From Lamellibrachia columna (lineage: Eukaryota; Annelida; Polychaeta; Sabellida; Siboglinidae), in the NCBI GenBank assembly GCA_963662155.1, contig OY759270.1, forward strand, positions 17,175,045 through 17,239,044: 64,000 nucleotides of DNA, written 5' to 3'. The position numbers were made by a program, and so were the translations under genes. Below are positions 1-35,000 of the stretch, in pieces (within the stretch, counting starts at the first letter, position 1; each line of letters begins with the position of its first letter). The notes below the pieces were generated by a model that saw nothing but the letters and a program-made list of their open reading frames with translations, did not search any database and was not told where the DNA came from.

Positions 1-390
1 GAGTTACGAACAAAACCCTGGTTTGAAAAGTCATCGTCCAACAAAACACAACCATGGTTTGATACATTGGTTGTTGCTATTCATTGCCTGAATGTCACAA
101 TAATTATTTTAGGCAACCGCATGTTTTATGTTACATAGATCTTTACAACTAGTGTGCAAAATCGTAGCGGATTCAAGAATGTGTCTTGGAGATTTGTTCG
201 GAGGCGTGCGTTTACCAGGGGCGTTTGTTCTTGTTTTGGTTTTATCCAATTGTAGTACCTATTCTTTTCACCATTTATCTTATACTCGTGCATCAATGTG
301 GCGGACATACTCGAAAGCTACTATTATTCTATTTTTTTATTTAAATAAAAAAAATTATATTTATAAATTATACACGTCGTCGGCCAAACA

Positions 391-675
391 TTGGGTGTGT
401 ACCGCAGCGACCAGGGCGGAGGCCGTCTCCTGCGTGCATTCCCAAACACCGCCAAGACAGCCATGTTGATTCGTCTATCGAAGAAGGATATGTACCTGAC
501 TAACTATGATGGACGCAATGTCCACATTTACGACAGGGGTCTCTTCTGTTTCGACGATGTGTACACGGGACTCAACAGAGTGATACACCCTTACAACCGC
601 CGTTATATACGTTATATGTATCGTCCTGGTACCGGACTGTGCTCCGTGTGTATCTCCTTCTCGCCTAACTTATGA
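391..675 (+). other. unexplained 94-codon ORF or terminal exon
   Basis: An open frame with clearly higher GC and regular codon use than its AT-rich flanks, including AMLIRLSKKDMYLTNYDGRN and FDDVYTGLNRVIHPYNRRY. The frame is open upstream of the Met (reading TLGVYRSDQGG). It lies between two copies of a ~85-bp repeat beginning GAGTTACGAACAAAACCC (positions 1 and 888), so it could be a gene piece carried in a mobile element or a last exon of a gene further left. No family recognised. Confidence 0.35.
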
Positions 676-1019
676 TCCGTTATGAAGGGAAATAATCACT
701 GTGTCAGTAACAGCCGACTAGCAGCTGAATGAGAAATGAGGGTAGCACTAACAACAGCAGAAACAAGTGTACTAACAACATAGTAAATGAGAAGCTCGCC
801 GCTTGGTATGATATTGACATGATTCATGCAATAAAATTTAAATTCCCGAAACTGGTGTTTTGTTTGTATATTTCAATTCATATAACTGAGTTACGAACAA
901 AACCCCTATTTGAAAAGGCCGTCATCAAACAAACTCCAACCATAGCATGATACTTTGTTTGATGCTATTTATTTAGAGTTGTAAATACTGCTTCCAAAAT
1001 AATCGGCATATCCCTTCCC

Positions 1020-1175
1020 AGTCTTGAATCACTGTATCAGCAACGCCTGTTAAGAAGAGCAAGTCGAGCCCCTTCCATCTAGTCGCCGTTTCAGGTCCAT
1101 CAATACTAAGACCAGCAGGTTCAGCAACAGTTTTTATCCCGTAGCCGTCCAAGCCCCATCAAAACAGACGTGACA
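1020..1175 (+). mobile_element. possible LINE C-terminal remnant
   Basis: Reads as a degenerate tail with arginine-rich and TSRFSNSFYPVAVQAPS-like sequence, a style common at the end of CR1/L2-type reverse transcriptases. Very weak. Confidence 0.25.
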
Positions 1176-1693
1176 TTTTTTTCACATCTGCAGTACACAC
1201 AAATACCACATTCCGACTTATATTTCACTGAGCATACCTAATTTATTTATATTTTATACCAAGTTATTTATTTATTTTTTATCCTAAATCATATCTTTAC
1301 TTGACAGTGATAATTATGTATTTCGCTTTATATTGGACTTATTTATGTGATATAACAGGAAACACGAAGTGAGATTGTTAAGTAGCAACATAGTCAATGT
1401 CAAGATTTTATTCTTAAGAGTGCATTTACTGTGTATGATATTTAGTTTGTTTTCATACCGTTTGCTGCATGTGAGTGTATTGTCATGTATACGTTATAGT
1501 ACGACCCAACATCATTATACGTTCCTATGTTTTTATTGTATTACTGCAATGACTACACATGGCAATACATTTTATCTTATTACCGGCATCAACGTTTACG
1601 CACCATAGTAATTATTTTAGGCAACTGCATGATAAGCATACATATATTTTATGTTACAGTTCTTTTTTATTTACATATCAACACATTGATATG

Positions 1694-2110
1694 TAATAAC
1701 ACCTCAACCCAACATGTTGATGATGTTGGTATGTGGTCCCCATCTCAACCCAACACACTGGTATGTGGTAATACCTCAACCTGACACATTGGTATGTGGT
1801 AATACCTCAACCCAACACACTGGTATGTGGTAATACCTCAACCCGACACATTGGTATGTGGTAATACCTCAACCTGACACATTGGTATGTGGTAATACCT
1901 CAACCCAACACACTGGTATGTGGTAATACCTCAACCCAAACATTGGTATGTGGTAACACCTCAACCTAACACATTGGTTTGTAGTAACACCTCAGCTCAA
2001 CACATTGGTATGTGGTCCCCGCCTCAACCACACACTGACTTGTGGTCCCCGCCTCTATTCAACACACTGGTATGTGGTCCTTGCCTTACCCAACTCATTG
2101 GGTATGCCAC
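1694..2110 (+). repeat. 31-bp minisatellite
   Basis: Roughly 13 units of about 31 bp with core CTCAACCCAACACACTGGTA plus TGTGGTAATAC, degenerating to the right (TGGTCCCCGCCTC variants). It lies beyond the TAK1 stop, either in a long 3' UTR or intergenic. Confidence 0.9.
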
Positions 2111-2194
2111 AGTGGTGTCTGCCTCAATCTAACTCTACTGTGTGTGCTCCCCCAATATAATCAAAACACAACGTATTGTACTAAATCACCATAT

Positions 2195-2200
2195 TTTATT
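2195..2200 (-). terminator. candidate TAK1 poly(A) signal
   Basis: AATAAA on the minus strand, about 1.26 kb beyond the TAK1 stop. It is the only canonical hexamer I noticed between the stop and the 31-bp minisatellite. Weak evidence without 3'-end data. Confidence 0.35.
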
Positions 2201-3057
2201 CGCATTTGGTGGATCTTCCAATACAATAATGCTAGAGTGCAACTAAATGTGACCAGTAACATTGTGTGTAGCACCAACAACGCCCTGGATATAGTCCACT
2301 GCTACATGACATAACTGCAAACAGTTACAAGGACAGCCTTGCTATGGCAAATGCTGTATGTACTACCAATGAGCAAAGCAATAGCAAAGTGTTGTAAGAA
2401 ATCGTATCACGTCACCACATCGGCATGGAACAAAATGTAAACAGTTCGCATCCATGCATACATAACATGGAACTCTCGGATTGAATATATCACTGAAACC
2501 TGCATTTACCAGAACACACAGCCATACCATTTCAAGTTACCCACACTGCGTGAACAACGCAGAATCTGTTGATACAATCACCACTCTTTTAAAAACATGG
2601 TGCAATTAGATCTGGTAACATCATCTTGAATAATTAGCATAGTAGAAAACATGATCTTCTTTACACATCGCAGTTACATGATATAGATTAACATGGCAGC
2701 CACAGATTAACAGGTCTCGCTTGGGTGACATGTTTCAGACTAGCAATTTGCCATCATAAAATATTATTTAAGTTTTTGTATTTACAAAATAAAATTTCTC
2801 CCTCAACACATGTTCAGCATGTCATCTTCCAAGAGCCAAAATTAAACATGCATTATTTCCTCACAAAATCACACTGAAATGGCACACCGGTTTTTAATAT
2901 TACCGTGTGGGATTTCATGGTTAATTGGATACCACTTCCCAATTAATTATTTCCTATTAAAACACACACAGGGTGTAAAGAGAAATACTTCACGACATCA
3001 ACCAAGACTGTTTGAAGACAACTGACCTATTAACAGTTAATGGCATATTTATCAACC
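2201..3057. other. no gene seen
   Basis: AT-rich sequence with no convincing ORF or repeat. It is the presumed TAK1 3' UTR/downstream flank. Confidence 0.5.
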
Positions 3058-3125
3058 ATATCCAGAGGTCAGAGCGCCGGACTGTCAATCAAGATGACCA
3101 AGGTTTTGTTCTCCCAACTTCATCT
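3058..3125 (+). mobile_element. tRNA-derived SINE fragment
   Basis: Contains GTCAGAGCGCCGGACTGTCA, the same A-box-side sequence as the SINE at 30503 (AGAGCGCAGGACAGTCAATTG). Truncated; part of the presumed TAK1 3' UTR. Confidence 0.5.
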
Positions 3126-3249
3126 GTATCAGCCACAGGTCGTTTTTACCTGATGTTCAACTCGAAGGGAAGTACAACGTCTCAAATACGCCGTAAATGT
3201 GCAATCATAGAACTGGTGAATCCATCTCTAAACTCACTAAAACAAAACC

Positions 3250-3462
3250 CTGGATGTTGTCCCTTCACTTTCTGCTTGACTTTGCTGGACGTTGTCCTCA
3301 CTTTCTGCTTGACTTCGCTGGACGTTGTCCTCACTTTCTGCTTGACTTTGCTGGACGTTGTCCTCACTTTCTGCTTGACTTCGCTGGACGTTATCCTCAC
3401 TTTCTGCTTGACTTCGCTGGACGTTGTCCTCACTTTCTGCTTGACTTCGCTGGACGTTGTCC

Positions 3463-3490
<28 letters not shown>
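3250..3490 (-). repeat. 33-bp coding-end minisatellite of TAK1
   Basis: About seven units of 33 bp, read on the minus strand as CAACGTCCAGCGAAGTCAAG plus CAGAAAGTGAGGA. The first unit encodes the last TAK1 codons (PAKSSRK) and its stop. The unit length is a multiple of three, so every unit repeats the stop in the same frame. Confidence 0.95.
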
Positions 3491-28038
<24,548 letters not shown>

Positions 28039-28155
28039 GATACTGCCATACTATAGTCGCCGAGTGTGACACAAAATTTGACAAAGAAAGAGCGAACAAC
28101 TCTTACGAAACTGGATCTTGAAAAATGTTCCACCAAAAATTACGGCCTGGAGTTG

Positions 28156-28163
28156 TCACGTGA
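28156..28163. promoter_or_regulatory. palindromic E-box TCACGTGA
   Basis: A perfect TCACGTGA octamer 118 bp upstream of the TAK1 ATG, of the type bound by MITF/TFE and USF factors. Binding here is inference. Confidence 0.4.
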
Positions 28164-28209
28164 TTGTCCGTGTACCCGCTTTCATTTTTATTTCCGTTCC
28201 TTTAGCCGG

Positions 28210-28217
28210 TTTATATA
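28210..28217 (-). promoter_or_regulatory. candidate TAK1 TATA box
   Basis: TATATAAA on the minus strand, 172 bp upstream of the TAK1 ATG. This would place the transcription start near 28180 and give a short 5' UTR, unless an upstream non-coding exon exists. Confidence 0.45.
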
Positions 28218-28559
28218 AGATAATGCGAGAATTTGGTCACAATGGACATTTAAAACATCTTCGTATTTGGGAAATGTTGATGTAGCAATACATTTAAGCA
28301 AGCTATTTTATTATTTTCTGTAAATATCTGGCACGAAGTTGGTCGCAGTGACACACAGAATGCATCAGTCCAAAGGACATCTACGGTAGCCTAAATGACC
28401 TAGGCTTACGGCATCGAGAATATTTTCAACGCAAGTATTTCAATATGGCCACCATACGACGGAACTGGATCTGCTGGTAGTGAGGAAGCAACGAATGTGG
28501 AAGGTGGAGGACTGTAGGATCATTGCTTGATTTTAGTTAATAATTTTATTAAGAAAGTG

Positions 28560-29166
28560 ATGAATTTAAAGTACATTAGGGCAAAAGACCATCAAATGGT
28601 GGAAATGCAGCAGGGACACATACGGTGCATCGAGATAGGTTGACATTACAATATGAGAAACCCCTAGCGGCAATAGAAACTGTTGAAGAAGAATGGAAGA
28701 GTTTTTTTTTTTAAATGTCGATGGAGTAGCATGCAGATGAGCTGTGTGACAGAACGTCTGGAAAGGATACTTATCAAGGAGGAAAACAAACTTGGTGGAC
28801 GGAAGAAGTAGCGAAAGCAATCGGAGAAAAGAGAGGGATATGCAAGATGATAGAAGGGATCAAGGGGAACAACAGAATACAGCATTACAGCAACTGTACA
28901 GACAGAAGAAGACGGCTACTTGGGAGAACTGTGGACAAAGCAACGAGGTAAATGGAGGAGGAACTATACAGAAAGTTCGATGAGGATTACAGAAAAAGTT
29001 GATATATAATTAAGATGGCACGAGAGAGATGGGGGGAGGGAGAGAGAAGCCATGTCTTTCACAGTTTCCCAATACTAGCAGTGTATCGGGCATAGAATGG
29101 ACATTTTGATGAACGCTTTGACCTACCACGTGGCATTACAACGTGAGCAGACCGAGACTGCACATC

Positions 29167-29230
<64 letters not shown>

Positions 29231-29349
29231 TGGAGAGGGAGAGGGGGAGAGGGGGAGAGGGGGAGAGGGAGTGAGGGGAGGGGGAGGGAGAGGGGGGAGA
29301 GGTAGTGAGGGGAGGGGGAGGGGAGGGGGAGTGAGGGGAGTGGGAGGGG

Positions 29350-29411
<62 letters not shown>

Positions 29412-30335
29412 AGTTAAGACAGCAAGGATGTCAAACTCGATCAGTAATAAAAGACAAACATGGGAAGCTAGTCATGGACAGAAAATATGTGTTATAGGTA
29501 GGTCTGGGAGAATTTTTTCTGGGAACTGTTTAATTAGCCAAATGTACAGCAGCGAACTAGAACTGCTGAGGTCAGAATGTGCAGTAGTGGGAGAAGTGAA
29601 GTTGGATGTGATTGTTGATGCAAAGGTAAAGAGAAAGGAACGGAATGCGAGTGATGGATGAACGGGTTGGTGTTAGAGAGATAGACGAGACGATTTTTTA
29701 TATACCTGCAAGAGACAGGAGGAGACCCCAGAGGAGTGGCGGACGGGGTGGATAGTCCTTGTGTTGAAAAAGGGAGATGTTCACGACCCTGGAAAATACC
29801 GAGGTATATGACGTTGCTGAGTCGTGTTTTGAAGGTGCCATAGAGAATTCTGGACGGAAGGATGAGAAGGATAATGGAGTGTGAAACTGGAGAAGAACAA
29901 CGAGTTTCCAGAAGAGGAAGAGGTACGGCGGACGGTGTGCTCATTCTAAGACAGCTGGGAGATTCATAGACCTGGAGAAGGCGTATGACACGGCTCTGGG
30001 AGAGATGGCGGTGGTTACGCCAATGTGGATGGCTGTCCCAGATGCAGAGGTGAGGATCGTAGAAAGCACGTATGAAGAGAAGAAAGGTAGAATAGTGTAA
30101 GGACCGATACTGTCGGAGAAATTCGTGTTGAACGTCGGCCTGAGACAAGGGAGTGCACTGCTGTTCATCGCAGTAGTGGATATGATAACCAGGAAAACGA
30201 GTACGATGGACATTCTCCGCAAGTTGCTATATCTTGAAGACCTAACGATAGTAGCGGATATACGGTGTGCATACCTTCAAGAACGGTGGTTGGAGTGGAA
30301 TGAGAGGTGCTTAGCTCGTGCGTAACACCAGCCGA
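28560..30335 (+). mobile_element. decayed LINE (RTE/RT-like ORF2), interrupted by GA tract
   Basis: Frames read WWTEEVAKAIGEKR (28795), PEEWRTGWIVLVLKKGDVHD and PGKYRGI (29730), DLEKAYDTALGEMA (29968) and NVGLRQGSALLFIAVVDMIT (30130). These are the successive blocks of a LINE reverse transcriptase, with many stops and frame changes and an altered ADD motif (LED). Lies between the divergent TAK1 and PAXBP1 genes. Confidence 0.8.
29168..29410 (+). repeat. (GA)n/(GGGGA)n purine tract
   Basis: About 240 bp of purine-only sequence: GA dinucleotide ends around a GGGGAG-rich centre. Capable of triplex (H-DNA) structure. The 'RERERE' frames through it are artefacts. Confidence 0.97.
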
Positions 30336-30502
30336 CTCGTGCGTAACGCCAGCCGACTTATACGCTTATAAGGAACATGGCGATGACTAAAAAACAGCAA
30401 GAGAAACTGCAAGTTTGCGAAAAATAACTGGGTCAGAAGACTCGCGATAGTGAAAGATATCCTTCTTTTTATTTATTTATTTATTTTGTTTTTAAATATA
30501 AT

Positions 30503-30910
30503 GGCAGGGCGCAGTGGTCCAATAATTAGAGCGCAGGACAGTCAATTGAGAGGACCAGGATTCGAATCCACCTGCAGCCGTCTCGAAGCTTGTGCAATTT
30601 CGTTCACCTCATATATTGCTTGTGCGTTTCGGCAGAAACATTAAATAGCCGTTGATGCCACAATATCACAGATAGGGAGTTTATATTGACACCATCCCGG
30701 GTGAGCTTGTTATGCTCTGCCGAGGACGTTGTGACTGGCACTGCCTTTGTTCCGAATAGTAAATTAATGGGATTAATTAATACCCTGAATTCGTCAAGGC
30801 CCACGTTTTGCACAGGCCACCTCGAAGGATAATTGGTGACATCATGTCCAACGGAGGAGGTGGTGGCGACCTTTATGTAAGCGAGGTCCAACCAAGGCTC
30901 TTTATCTCGC
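30503..30910 (+). mobile_element. tRNA-derived SINE with long body
   Basis: Head GGCGCAGTGGTCCAATAATT (A box) and GGATTCGAATCC (B box), CAGCCGTCTCGAAGCTTGTG, then a ~270-bp body ending near the (GT)n tract. Related heads occur at 42295, 47895 and 3058. Confidence 0.8.
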
Positions 30911-30938
30911 ATTAGTAATCGCAGCCCCGACTACCGCA

Positions 30939-31140
<202 letters not shown>

Positions 31141-31845
31141 AGTAATGGTTTCGGACCTATACCTATATATAGAGGTTTTATGGACGGCGCCATACTGTTC
31201 GATAACCCATTGTAATGAGTGCGTGTTGTCTGGTACACGCATGCATCTGGTCTGCTCACCGAATGAAAATGTATTCGTAAACACCTACTCCTATTCTTGT
31301 AAATGGGATTTGGCTATGCTATTTTGCGTTTAAACTCAACCTATTGCTACACCATTGATTGCTAACTTATTGCTTTTCTGACTTAGCAGCGCGCTAGATT
31401 GAGAGTTTGCGTTGCTTCCGACTGCCGTTCGATTTCGGTCGAAGGCAGCTGACGCGCTTCACTAGAGTCGACTTCTTTAGAACTGCCAAGCGCGTAATGG
31501 TCGATGTATGAACATATCAGCCCCCAGTATAATTGATATCTGACCCAAATCTTCCACTTTTAGAACCAATTCCGAGAAAACCGCTAGCGTGACATTCTTG
31601 ATTGTAGCTAGAAATTGTTAATTTTTGCTAATTCTATTAGATGCATTAGCCCCAAAACCATGACTTTTGTGTGTCGTTTCTTTAAATCTCATAAGTAAAA
31701 TTAAATATACTACAAAGGTTGGGGTAACACAGGCTATGCCAATATAACTGATGCCGCCGGGTAAACGTCCTGCGCTCATTCCGACGAACAGCCATTTGCT
31801 TTTAAGATTGCCGAAAACGATTTTCGAAGGTCTGCGTGAACAAAT

Positions 31846-32098
31846 ATGTTTAAGAAACCTAAGAGGAATTTCCGCACCAGACGAAAAGACAGCGAACCTG
31901 AATTGACACCGGGTGGAGAAGATGAAGAAAAAGAAATAGATGCGAACAACGGCACAAGTGCAGGCTGCAATAATAATGTTGCCCAAAACAATTCGATCCC
32001 GCCACTTGAAAAGATGAAGGAAAAGAAAAAAGAAAAATCAAGCAAACTGCCTAAAGTACCATCAGTGACATCTATGTTGAGTTTCGAGCAGGATGATG
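31846..32098 (+). CDS. PAXBP1: PAXBP1 exon 1 (start codon)
   Basis: 253 nt, 84 codons plus 1 nt: [20 protein letters not shown] through a Lys/Glu-rich stretch to [12 protein letters not shown]. The LLSFQDEEE-like end is the conserved junction before VFKVKK in vertebrates. Donor GTACGT. Confidence 0.93.
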
Positions 32099-35000
32099 GT
32101 ACGTGCATTGTTTTCTATATTTAATCGACGGCCTAGTGAAACAGCTCTTAAAATGGCGTAGCGCAGTGTGATCCGGCCGCCAGCTTCCCTGTCAAGTGTT
32201 GTTGTCACTGTCCGGTATAATTGTACAGGGCAAAGTGAATTGTGGGGCGATTCTAGAATCGCCCCGGATGTCTCGCGGGTCATTGTAGGAATCCCACAAT
32301 GCCCGCCCAAGTGGAGATGATAGATCTGTCAGTCGCTCGGCAATATTCGGAGTGGTGAGACGTACATTGTTCGTGTTGCATATGTGTGGTTTATTTCATT
32401 ACACGTGCTTGACTGACGACTTTTCGTTTGCGTACATTTAATGATCATTCTATTACATTGTTTGCGATAAATTATTTCGTGTTAAATGTTTGATTGATTG
32501 AATTATCTTCTCGAATAACAATTGTTACGTGTGACCTTATACTATGCTATAGTAAACATCGTATCGTTTGAATATTGCTAATGATCGTAAGACTTGCATG
32601 TCCGAAGTAGTGACCAATTTGCTATTAGTTAAAAATTCGAAAGTCATATCAGAGGCGAAATATGACAAAATCGCTGAGCATCTACAAAGACCATATGCGG
32701 CCACCGACCCCAAACTTCGCTGGTGGATCAAGCGTAAACGTTTTCAGCTGATCAGCTTTCTTGAGCTCAACATCGCTGTCATTCCCAAGCGATGTACGTA
32801 CGTGACTGTTGTATACGAATATTATATGTTTAGGGTAACGTAACGCCTGTAGATTTTGTAACCCCCCAAAAAAATATGTGCGCTTTTCGAAGAAATGTGT
32901 ACGTTGTAATTCAGTTGAAATATAACCGAAAACTCTCATTGGAAAAAAATATTATCATCTTGACATTGACAGTTAGACGAGCGAAACTATTCAGCTAAGA
33001 GTTATGTAAAGATTTTTCTTTAAAAAAAATTGGAAGACTCATTTAAGAAACTTTTAAAGACACAACATTATAATCTAGATTACGGGTAATAACTTGAATG
33101 TGTGTCACTTTCCATGTATGTTTTAATTACCAAGACGTTACACTAATAATTATTTTAATGTTGTGTGCATAATATTATTATATTGTTTTATCCTTCTTTC
33201 ATATACTTTTTTCATTTGGAGTTATTATACGTAGTACATTAACACTAGCTAAATTACTGTTTTATAATTTATCCACACTTGTTCATAGCACCACCTGGCC
33301 ACCGTGATTACCAGATTGTATTGTTTGCCTGTTAGTCAAGGGTGCAGGGTTCCCAATATAATTAGTGAGGTTCTGTACTAAGGCTCCTTGCCTTGGGCAT
33401 GTGTGGATCCCACCCTGCCTGGTAGTCTGGTCAAGTGTGCAGGGTTTCCAGTATAATTATGCATGGCTTCTATACTAAGGCTCCATGGCTTAGGCATGTG
33501 TGGATCCCATCCTGACTGACTTTAAGCTGTTCCTGTAATCTGTGTGACATTTGTGACTGATGCTAATGCAACAATAAGAGGAAGCCATTTCACAGTGGCA
33601 GTACTGCACACCATCTGACATTTTTTCCATGTAGCATTGGTTGGTTGATTGGTTCATGAGTTCTGTAGAAAAATGTATTAAAGTTCAATAGATATGCATA
33701 ATATTACTTATTAAGTTAAAGAACGATTACCTTAACAATAGGAATTATGTTTTGGTAATGTTTGTGCATAAACATATGTATGTATTGGGATGGACACTAT
33801 CAGGAAGCAGGTACGACTGCCACTCGTCTGACATCCCTCGGTGTTTCCACGCGTGTACGTTCGCCAGCCCGTCTATCGGTCTGTGCAACGCTGCGACGAT
33901 CACTGACGGTTTTTCCCTCTGCACGTAACCTGCTGTCGCAAACTTGTCAGCCTCAAGCCGGCGAAATCTCGTATCAATGTCCTGCTGCATTGTTTCTCCA
34001 ACCGAAGTCCTTTTCCTTTCAAGTGTCGCACGAATGAGTGGCCGATCACAAGTAGTTTTGCACATGCCTAACTTTTTCCTAATTGGCTAACGGAATTTCC
34101 TAACAAACAACTGATTGGCCTACCTACTCTCACACTTTCCTTGCCGTCACGCCTGCTTGTTTTCCAGGAAGCATAACAAACGACTATTGGGACTCCCTGT
34201 ACATTAACTTTACACTTCAGAAACACAGCGCTTAGCAAACCTATTCTACACGATTGAAATTAATTACCCCCACCCAGTTGATTACCCCTTGTTACCCAAT
34301 ACAAGTGCCAACTACCTCACATTCCTGAAACACACAAAAGGACATGGTTAAATATACACGTTCTTAGGCTAAACACTATGAAAACTACGCCTATACATAT
34401 AAGTTTGAATGAAATAACGGTATTATTCCAACTCTGCACCACGCAAGAGGGGGCAAAGTCGGAATAAGCTTTATAAGTACACGCTGATCACAGATAATGC
34501 GCTACGTTGGTGTCACACAGTTAGCACTTATAATGTAACACACGTTATTAGGCTGAACACGAAGTCCACGCTTGTACATATAAGTTTGAACGAAATAACG
34601 GTATTATTCCAACTCTGCACCATGCAAGAGGGGGCAAAGTCGGAATAAGCATTATAAGTAGACGATATTCAAAAGTATTGCGTTGCGTTGGTGTCAAACA
34701 GTTAGCATTTATAATGTAGCACACGTTCTTAGGCTAAACACTATGAAAACTACGCCTATACATATAAGTTTGAATGAAATAACGGTATTATTCCAACTCT
34801 GCACCACGCAAGAGGGGGCAAAGTCGGAATAAGCATTATAAATAGACGATATTCAAAGATATTGCGTTGCGTTTGTGTCACACAGCACCTATAATGTTAC
34901 ACACGTTATTAGGCTAAACATTATGAAGTCCACGGTTGTACATGTAAGTTTGAACGAAATAACGGTATCATTCCAACTCTGCACCATGCAAGAGGGGGCA

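Noticed and set aside
29097..29417. Arg-Glu repeat ORF
   Set aside because: Translation of the GA-rich purine tract inside a decayed LINE.
29534..30148. 204-codon minus-strand ORF
   Set aside because: Antisense of the LINE reverse-transcriptase remnant, which reads sensibly on the plus strand.
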